NCBI GenBank assembly: GCA_017577565.1 | Contig: PKRH01000069.1 | Span: 1 to 18,161, forward strand | From: Thermoanaerobacterales bacterium | GTDB taxonomy: Bacteria; Actinomycetota; Acidimicrobiia; Acidimicrobiales; JACDCH01 | DNA: 18,161 nucleotides | Direction: 5' to 3' | Part shown: positions 13,072 through 18,161 of the stretch, piece after piece | Numbering within the stretch: position 1 is the first letter of the stretch | How the letters are laid out: the number at the start of each line of letters is the position of its first letter | Program-made: the position numbers and the translations under genes | Notes under the pieces: generated by a model | Told to the model about the DNA's origin: nothing | Database searches by the model: none | What the model saw: the letters and a program-made list of their open reading frames with translations, nothing else

Positions 13072-13452
13072 GTGGCCCGGGTGAAGCGATCAGTCCACGC
13101 GAAGAAGAAGCGCCGCGTCACCCTCGAGCGCGCGAAGGGCTACTACGGCAACAAGAGCCGGTCCTACCGCGCCGCCAACGAGCAGGTGATGCACAGCCTG
13201 CAGTACGCCTACCGCGACCGGCGGGCCCGCAAGGGCGACTTCCGGCGGCTGTGGATCCAGCGCATCAACGCCGCGTGCCGCCAGAACGGCACGAGCTACA
13301 GCGTGTTCGTGTCCGGCCTCCGAGCCGCCGGCGTCGAGGTCGACCGCAAGGTGCTGGCCGACCTGGCCGTCACCGACCAGAACGCCTTCGCGGCCCTGGT
13401 GAGGACCGCCCTCGACGCCCACGAGCAGACCGGGACCGCCGCGTCGGCCTGA
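13072..13452 (+). CDS. rplT: 50S ribosomal protein L20
   Basis: The 126-residue protein has the L20 sequence throughout: ARVKRSVHAKKKRRVTLERA, GYYGNKSRSYRAANEQVMHS, YAYRDRRARKGDFRRLWIQR and INAACRQNG. The GTG start at 13072 is supported by AAAGGAG 6 nt upstream and by the family N-terminus MARVKR. The C-terminus extends about 8 residues past the usual end (EQTGTAASA). L20 is needed for early 50S assembly and in several bacteria represses its own operon by binding the mRNA. The hairpins upstream would be the place to look for such control here. Confidence 0.97.
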   Translation: MARVKRSVHAKKKRRVTLERAKGYYGNKSRSYRAANEQVMHSLQYAYRDRRARKGDFRRLWIQRINAACRQNGTSYSVFVSGLRAAGVEVDRKVLADLAVTDQNAFAALVRTALDAHEQTGTAASA

Positions 13453-13468
13453 GCGCGACCCCGCGTCG

Positions 13469-14329
13469 ATGGTCGAGCCGATCGGCACCCGACATCGCAC
13501 CATGCAACGGCTGCGGCGCCTCTCGGGGCGCCGCAGCGCGCGTACCGACGAGCGCGCGTACGTGATCGAGGGGCCGATCCTGCTCGCCGACGCGCTCGAC
13601 GCCGGCGTCCCCGTCGAGGAGGTCGTCGCCGAGCCCGACTGCCCCGAGGACCTGCTCGAGCGGGCGGCGCGGGCCGGTGCCACCGTGCACCGCACCCGCC
13701 CGGGGGCGCTGGCCAGGGTCGTCGACGCGGTGACGCCCCGGCCGGTGGCGGCGGTCGCCCGCTTCGCCGTGCCGTCGCCCGCCGAGGCCGCGGCGGCGGC
13801 CGGCCCGCTGGCCCTCGTGCTCGTCGGGGTGTCCGACCCCGGCAACGCCGGCACGCTCCTGCGGTCGGCCGAGGCCGCCGGGGCCGGCGCCGTCGTGTTC
13901 TGCGACGGCTCGGTCGACCCCTACTCGCCCAAGTGCGTGCGGGCCTCCGCGGGTGCGCTCTTCCGCCTGGCGGTCGTGCGCGACGCGCCGAGCGCCGACG
14001 CGCTGGCCGCCCTCGGCGGGGCCGGGTACCGGACGATCGCGACGCTGGCCCGCAGCGCCCGCCCCTACGACGAGGCCGACCTCGGCGACCGGGTCGCGCT
14101 GGTCCTCGGCAGCGAGGCCCACGGCCTGCCCGGCGCCGTCGCGTCGCTGGTCGACGAGGCGGTGACCATCCCGATGGCCGGCCGGGCGGAGTCGCTGAAC
14201 GTGGCCATGGCCGGCACGATCCTCTGCTTCGAGTCGCTGCGCCGGCGCCGGCAGGCCGGTGCCGGCGCCGAGCAGCCGAACCGACTGGACGACACGCCGC
14301 TCCGAGCGGCAGGGTGCACGACGAGATGA
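13469..14329 (+). CDS. SpoU-family rRNA 2'-O-methyltransferase with substrate-binding domain
   Basis: The 286-residue protein has an N-terminal RNA-binding domain (about 10-105; RRLSGRRSARTDERAYVIEG resembles the SpoU_sub_bind start). A SPOUT catalytic domain follows, with DPGNAGTLLRSAEAAG at 123-138, LGSEAHGLPG at 213-222 and IPMAGRAESLNVAMAGTI at 234-251. The position between rplT and pheS is that of mycobacterial tsnR (Rv1644). The target is probably 23S rRNA but cannot be named from sequence. ATG 13469 retains the conserved Arg-rich start; ATG 13502 is possible, and GTG 13562 would delete it. The last 25 or so residues form a variable tail. The stop overlaps the pheS ATG (ATGA), so the two are coupled. 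Confidence 0.9.
   Translation: MVEPIGTRHRTMQRLRRLSGRRSARTDERAYVIEGPILLADALDAGVPVEEVVAEPDCPEDLLERAARAGATVHRTRPGALARVVDAVTPRPVAAVARFAVPSPAEAAAAAGPLALVLVGVSDPGNAGTLLRSAEAAGAGAVVFCDGSVDPYSPKCVRASAGALFRLAVVRDAPSADALAALGGAGYRTIATLARSARPYDEADLGDRVALVLGSEAHGLPGAVASLVDEAVTIPMAGRAESLNVAMAGTILCFESLRRRRQAGAGAEQPNRLDDTPLRAAGCTTR
13511..13536 (+). repeat. Perfect 10-bp inverted repeat early in the SpoU gene
   Basis: CTGCGGCGCC (13511-13520) and GGCGCCGCAG (13527-13536) flank a 6-nt loop, TCTCGG. It lies 59 bp after the rplT stop and encodes RLRRLSGRRS in the methyltransferase. It has the shape of a terminator or attenuator stem but no T-run. It is immediately followed by a 10-bp direct repeat, GCGCGCGTAC, at 13536-13545 and 13552-13561. 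Confidence 0.55.
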
Positions 14330-15363
14330 CCGACGAGAGCCCCCATCCCGCCGCCGGCGACGACCTGATCGCCGAGATCGGCCGCCTCGAGGGCGAGGGC
14401 CGCGACCGGCTGGCCGCCGCGGCGACGCTCGACGAGCTGCGCGCCGCCGAGACGGCCGTGGTCGGCAAGCGCTCGCCGCTCACCGGCCTGCGCCGACGGC
14501 TCGGCGCGCTCGACCCCGAGGGCCGGCGCACCGTCGGCAAGGCGCTGAACGCCGCGCTCGAGGCGCTGGAGGCCGTCGCCGAGGAGCGGCGGGCCGAGCT
14601 GGCCGCCGAGGCCCGCCGGCGGCAGCTGGAGGCCGAGCGCCTCGACCTCACCGAGGTGACGCCGGGCCGGCCCGCGGGCCACCTCCACCTGGTCACCCAG
14701 GCGATCGAGGAGCTGGAGGACGTCTTCGTCGGGATGGGCTTCACGGTCGCCGAGGGGCCCGAGATCGAGACGGAGTGGCACAACTTCGGCGCGCTGAACT
14801 TCCCGCCGGACCACCCCGCCCGGGACGAGTACGACACGCTGTACGTCGGCTGGGGGGAGCGGGGCAGCACGCTGCTGCGGACCCACACCTCGCCGGTGCA
14901 GGTGCGGGTCATGACCGGCTCGCCGCCGCCGTACTACTGCGTGATGCCGGGCCGCGTCTTCCGCTCGGACACGGCGGACGCCACCCACATGCCGGTCTTC
15001 CACCAGATCGAGGGCCTGGTCGTCGACCGCGACATCACCTTCGCGGACCTCGCCGGCACCATCGACGCCTTCACCAAGGCCTACTTCGGCGGGGACTTCA
15101 CGTCGCGCCTGCGGGCGTCCTACTTCCCGTTCACCGAGCCGTCCGCCGAGTTCGACATCCAGCGCCCCGACGGCACCTGGCTCGAGCTCGGCGGGTGCGG
15201 GATGGTGCACCCCAACGTGCTCGCGAACTGCGGGCTCGACCCGGACGAGTGGCAGGGCTTCGCCTTCGGCTTCGGCATCGACCGGCTGGCCATCGCCCGT
15301 CACGGCGTCGACGACCTGCGCGACCTGTTCACCAACGACATCCGCTTCCTGACGCAGTTCTGA
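14326..15363 (+). CDS. pheS: Phenylalanyl-tRNA synthetase alpha subunit
   Basis: This is the catalytic subunit of the alpha2beta2 enzyme that charges tRNA(Phe). The 345-residue protein starts with the Phe_tRNA-synt N-terminal coiled coil (about 10-110), whose long helices are rich in Ala, Glu and Arg. The class II core follows: HLVTQAIEELEDVFVGMGF, motif 2 around GRVFRSDTADATHMPVFHQ (209-227), and motif 3 GFGIDRLAI at 315-323. LELGGCGMVHPNVL is the conserved Phe-binding neighbourhood. ATG 14326 overlaps the stop of the SpoU gene. GTG 14314 would add four residues and is less likely. pheT follows after 35 bp. There is no room for a T-box or a leader-peptide attenuator upstream. Confidence 0.97.
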   Translation: MTDESPHPAAGDDLIAEIGRLEGEGRDRLAAAATLDELRAAETAVVGKRSPLTGLRRRLGALDPEGRRTVGKALNAALEALEAVAEERRAELAAEARRRQLEAERLDLTEVTPGRPAGHLHLVTQAIEELEDVFVGMGFTVAEGPEIETEWHNFGALNFPPDHPARDEYDTLYVGWGERGSTLLRTHTSPVQVRVMTGSPPPYYCVMPGRVFRSDTADATHMPVFHQIEGLVVDRDITFADLAGTIDAFTKAYFGGDFTSRLRASYFPFTEPSAEFDIQRPDGTWLELGGCGMVHPNVLANCGLDPDEWQGFAFGFGIDRLAIARHGVDDLRDLFTNDIRFLTQF

Positions 15364-15398
15364 GCGTCGGGGCGGATCGCTGAACCCCGAGGGCACCG

Positions 15399-17771
15399 AT
15401 GAAGGTCCTGCTGTCCTGGCTCCGAGAGTTCGCCCCCATCGAGGGCGACCCCGCCGCGCTCGCCGAGCACCTGAGCGACCTCGGCACGGCGGTCGAGAAG
15501 CTCGACGTCCTGGGGCGGAACCTCGACGGCGTCGTCGTCGCCCGGGTGCTCGCCACCCGGCCCCACCCGAACGCCGACAAGGTCCAGCTCGTCGACGTCG
15601 ACGCCGGTGACGGCGAGGCGCTGCAGATCGTGTGCGGCGCCTTCAACATGGCGCCCGGCGACCTGGTGCCGCTGGCCACCGTGGGCACGGTCATGCCCGA
15701 CGGCATGGAGATCGGCCGGCGCAAGGTGCGGGGCGAGTGGTCGAACGGCATGCTCTGCTCGGCGGCCGAGCTGGGGCTGGGCGAGGACCACGAGGGCATC
15801 CTGATCCTCCCGGCGGACCTGCCGGTGGGCGCGCCGCTGGCCGAGGCCATGGGCATCGAGCACGACGTGCTCTTCGACCTCGAGGTCAACCCCAACCGGC
15901 CCGACGCCATGTCGGTCGCCGGCGTGGCCCGCGACCTGGCCGCCCGCCTCGGCGTGCCGTTCGCCCTCCCCGAGCCGGCCGTCGAGGAGGTGCCGGCGGA
16001 GCTGCTGAAGGACGTCACCGTCGAGGTCGAGGCGCCCGACCTCTGCGGCCGGTTCTCGGCCCGCGTGCTGCGGGGGGTCACGGTCGGGCCCTCCGACCCG
16101 GCCATCGCCCGGCGGCTGACGCTCATGGGCATGCGGCCGATCAACTCGCTGGTCGACGTGTCCAACTACGTCATGCTCGAGCTCGGCCAGCCCAACCACC
16201 CCTACGACCTCGCCAAGCTGCGGGGTCGGGGGCTGCGGGTCCGGCGGGCCCGCCCGGGCGAGACGCTGGTGACCCTCGACGACGTCGAGCGCACCTTCAC
16301 CGGTGACGACCTGCTCATCTGCGACGCCGAGGACCGGCCGGTCGGCATCGCGGGGGTCATGGGCGGCGCCGAGACCGAGATCGACGAGTCGACGACCGAC
16401 GTGCTCGTCGAGATGGCGTGGTTCCTGCCCATCTCGGTGGCGAAGACGGCCCGCCGCCTGCGGCTGCGCACCGAGGCCTCGGCCCGGTTCGAGAAGGGGA
16501 CCGACCCCGAGATCATCGACCTGGCCCAGCGGCGGCTCGCCGAGCTGGTGGCCGCCTCGGGCGCCCGCCTCGAGCAGGGCGGCGTCGACGTGCGGGGTGA
16601 GCTGCCCGAGCGGGCCCCGGTGCGGGTGCGCACGGGCCGGCTCAACCGGCTGCTCGGCACCCGCCTGACCGCCGAGGAGGTCGCGCGGCTCCTCGACCCG
16701 ATCGGGTTCACGACCCGCGTCGTCGGCGAGGACGCCGAGGTCACCATCCCGTCGTGGCGCTACGACTCCGCCACCGAGATCGACGTCGTCGAGGAGGTGG
16801 CCCGCCACTACGGCTACAGCCGGATCGGCCGCACCGTCCCCCGGCCACCGCACCCGGGACGGCTCGACGCCCGCCAGCGCGAGCGCCGGCGGCTGCGGTC
16901 GCTGCTCGTCGGCCGGGGGCTGTCCGAGGCCATGCCGCTGCCGTTCCTGGCGCCCGGCGACCTCGAGCGCTGCGGCCTGCCGGGCGACGGCATCGAGATC
17001 ACCAACCCCCTCGTCGCCGAGGAGTCGGTGCTGCGCACCTCGCTCCTGCCGGGCCTGGTGAAGGCCCTGGCCACCAACGCGGCGCGCCGCAACACCGGCG
17101 TCGGCCTGTGGGAGATCGGCCACGTCTTCCGCCGCTGGCCCGAGGGCACCGCCGGGCCGGGGACCGAGCTGCCCGACGAGCGCGAGATGCTCGCCGTGGC
17201 GCTCGGCGGCCGGGACGCCACCGAGGCGGTGCGCGAGTGGTACGCCATCGCCGAGCTGCTGTCCCTGCAGGACGCGACGCTGCGCAACGGCCCCGTCCCC
17301 GGCCTGCACCCGACCAGGTCGGCCCGCGTCCTGGCCGCCTCGGGCGAGGAGCTGGGCGCGGTCGGCGAGGTCGACCCCGCGGTCCTCGAGGCCCACGGGA
17401 TCGGCGAGCGGGTGGGCTGGATCGAGCTCGACCTCGACGCGGTCGCCCGCCTCCCCCGGGCCGAGCGCCGCTACCGCCCGGTCAGCGTCTACCCGTCCAG
17501 CGACATCGACCTCGCCTTCGAGGTCGACGAGGACGTGCCGGCGGCGGACGTCGAGCGGGTGCTGCGGGAGGCCGCCGGCGACCGCCTGGCGTCGCTGCGC
17601 CTGTTCGACGTCTACCGGGGCCCGGGCATCGCCGAGGGGCGGCGGAGCCTGGCCTTCGCGCTCCGCCTCGACGCGCCCGACCACACGCTCACCGACGAGG
17701 AGGTGGCCGGCGTGCGCCAGCGCTGCATCGAGGCGGTGGAGTCGGCCCTGCCGGCGTCGCTGCGGGGCTGA
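15399..17771 (+). CDS. pheT: Phenylalanyl-tRNA synthetase beta subunit
   Basis: The 790-residue protein has the full multidomain plan. MKVLLSWLREFAPIE is the N-terminal module, and an EMAP-type tRNA-binding fold follows at about 40-150 (HPNADKVQLVDVDAG, KVRGEWSNGMLCSAAELGL). The B3/B4 editing domain is at about 205-385 (NSLVDVSNYVMLELGQPNHP, TEASARFEKGTDPE). The B5 domain is at about 400-470 and the class II-like core is at about 480-690. The FDX-ACB anticodon-binding domain is at about 695-789, starting YRPVSVYPSSDIDLAFEVDE. ATG 15399 starts exactly on the conserved N-terminus. The editing site and lengths look normal. It is the last gene of its operon before a probable terminator. Confidence 0.97.
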   Translation: MKVLLSWLREFAPIEGDPAALAEHLSDLGTAVEKLDVLGRNLDGVVVARVLATRPHPNADKVQLVDVDAGDGEALQIVCGAFNMAPGDLVPLATVGTVMPDGMEIGRRKVRGEWSNGMLCSAAELGLGEDHEGILILPADLPVGAPLAEAMGIEHDVLFDLEVNPNRPDAMSVAGVARDLAARLGVPFALPEPAVEEVPAELLKDVTVEVEAPDLCGRFSARVLRGVTVGPSDPAIARRLTLMGMRPINSLVDVSNYVMLELGQPNHPYDLAKLRGRGLRVRRARPGETLVTLDDVERTFTGDDLLICDAEDRPVGIAGVMGGAETEIDESTTDVLVEMAWFLPISVAKTARRLRLRTEASARFEKGTDPEIIDLAQRRLAELVAASGARLEQGGVDVRGELPERAPVRVRTGRLNRLLGTRLTAEEVARLLDPIGFTTRVVGEDAEVTIPSWRYDSATEIDVVEEVARHYGYSRIGRTVPRPPHPGRLDARQRERRRLRSLLVGRGLSEAMPLPFLAPGDLERCGLPGDGIEITNPLVAEESVLRTSLLPGLVKALATNAARRNTGVGLWEIGHVFRRWPEGTAGPGTELPDEREMLAVALGGRDATEAVREWYAIAELLSLQDATLRNGPVPGLHPTRSARVLAASGEELGAVGEVDPAVLEAHGIGERVGWIELDLDAVARLPRAERRYRPVSVYPSSDIDLAFEVDEDVPAADVERVLREAAGDRLASLRLFDVYRGPGIAEGRRSLAFALRLDAPDHTLTDEEVAGVRQRCIEAVESALPASLRG

Positions 17772-17777
17772 CCGGCG

Positions 17778-17796
17778 GCGGGCCCGGGCCCGCTTT
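17778..17796 (+). terminator. Candidate intrinsic terminator after pheT
   Basis: GCGGGCCCGGGCCCGC (17778-17793) is a perfect 16-bp palindrome that can fold as a 6-bp stem with a CCGG loop. It starts 6 bp after the pheT stop and is followed by TTT (17794-17796). The T-run is short, as is common in GC-rich genomes. Its end touches the argC -35. Confidence 0.45.
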
Positions 17797-17823
17797 GCAT
17801 GACTATTCACGCGCCCGTATGAT
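17795..17823 (+). promoter_or_regulatory. argC promoter with overlapping ARG-box-like site
   Basis: TTGCAT (17795-17800) and TATGAT (17818-17823) form a strong promoter with a 17-bp spacer. The argC GTG is 7 nt after the -10, so the mRNA is probably leaderless. TGCAT-GACT-ATTCA (17796-17809) matches the ArgR half-site pair TGAAT-n4-ATTCA with one mismatch and correct spacing, and it overlaps the -35. Arginine repression by ArgR is the natural reading, inferred from consensus. Confidence 0.65.
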
Positions 17824-17830
17824 CTCTCGG

Positions 17831-18161
17831 GTGCCGACGGTCGGGATCATCGGGGCCTCGGGGTTCACCGGGGCCGAGCTGCTGCGCCTCTGCGCCGCGC
17901 ACCCGGCGCTCGACGTCCGGGTCGCGACCGGCGACTCGCAGGCCGGCCGGCGGGTCGCCGACCTCTACCCGAGCCTGGCGGCGGCCTACGGCGACCTGCC
18001 GCTCGAGAAGTACGACGCCGACCGCTGCGACGGCCTCGACCTCGTCTTCCTCGCCCTGCCCCACGGCGCGTCGCAGCAGGTCGTGCCGGAGCTGCTCGGC
18101 CGGGTCGGCGCGATCGTCGACCTCGCCGCCGACTTCCGCCTCCGGGACCCGGCGGCCTACC
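17831..18161 (+). CDS. argC: N-acetyl-gamma-glutamyl-phosphate reductase, 5' part
   Basis: The gene runs off the window end after 110 codons. The N-terminus VGIIGASGFTGAELLRLCAA is the NADP-binding Rossmann start typical of ArgC. LVFLALPHGASQQVVPELL and VDLAADFRLRDPAAY match the next conserved blocks. The enzyme reduces N-acetylglutamyl phosphate to the semialdehyde, the third step of arginine synthesis. GTG 17831 starts two residues before the first strand and lies 7 nt after TATGAT. The active-site Cys would be downstream of the window. It is probably the first gene of an arg operon, as in mycobacteria, but the rest is not visible. Confidence 0.95.
   Translation, partial: MPTVGIIGASGFTGAELLRLCAAHPALDVRVATGDSQAGRRVADLYPSLAAAYGDLPLEKYDADRCDGLDLVFLALPHGASQQVVPELLGRVGAIVDLAADFRLRDPAAY

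Noticed and set aside
14290..14330. T-box or Phe leader-peptide attenuator before pheS
   Set aside because: pheS overlaps the stop of the upstream methyltransferase, leaving no leader.
15300..17810. 836-codon minus-strand open frame opposite pheT
   Set aside because: Composition is the reverse reading of a GC-rich gene and contains no recognisable domain. pheT on the plus strand is complete and conserved.
1..18161. Mobile elements, CRISPR, tRNA genes, phage or defence genes
   Set aside because: No transposase, integrase, repeat array, cloverleaf-like sequence or defence-type protein was seen on either strand.

Overview
This is a very GC-rich window in which almost all third codon positions are G or C and many genes start with GTG. 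The gene content and order are typical of Actinomycetota. Fused RibBA, the infC-rpmI-rplT-SpoU methyltransferase-pheS-pheT-argC order and the def/fmt/rsmB/riboflavin block all resemble Mycobacterium and relatives. Several compact protein variants suggest a deep lineage such as Acidimicrobiia, but that placement is an inference. I see no mobile element, CRISPR array, tRNA or rRNA. It is a chromosomal housekeeping region, and no new multi-gene defence, toxin or biosynthetic system is visible. The points of interest are regulatory.

Layout. (1) 51-2542, minus strand: a three-gene operon of a small rRNA-type methyltransferase, a SpoU/TrmH-family RNA 2'-O-methyltransferase and an Eis-like GNAT acetyltransferase. 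(2) 2569-5712, plus: def, fmt, rsmB and a MogA/MoaB-like gene. The last three junctions are 4-base GTGA stop/start overlaps. A 26-bp gap separates this block from the minus operon and carries two overlapping divergent -10 elements. (3) 5732-9164, plus: riboflavin operon ribD-ribE-ribBA-ribH. Its promoter contains a perfect palindrome matching the sterol-catabolism repressor KstR consensus, and there is no room for an FMN riboswitch. (4) 9247-10343, plus: hisG (long form) overlapping a small degenerate cold-shock-domain gene. (5) 10387-11720, minus: a membrane-anchored SGNH hydrolase and a DUF1844-like protein. (6) 11779-13452, plus: infC-rpmI-rplT with a leader of about 230 nt. infC appears to start with AUA. 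Two very short overlapping ORFs precede it, and tandem hairpins lie between rpmI and rplT. (7) 13469-17771, plus: SpoU-type rRNA methyltransferase, pheS, pheT. (8) 17831 to the window end, plus: the beginning of argC, behind a strong promoter that overlaps an ARG-box-like site.

How the genes fit together. Most genes serve translation: initiator Met-tRNA formylation and N-terminal deformylation, rRNA and tRNA modification, IF3, L35, L20 and Phe-tRNA synthetase. Four consecutive genes make riboflavin from GTP and ribulose 5-phosphate. hisG and argC are the committed or early steps of histidine and arginine synthesis and begin their own transcription units. Several units (def, ribD, hisG, argC) have a TAnnnT -10 hexamer only 6-8 nt upstream of the start codon, as expected for leaderless mRNAs, which are common in Actinomycetota. 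infC is the exception, with a long structured leader.
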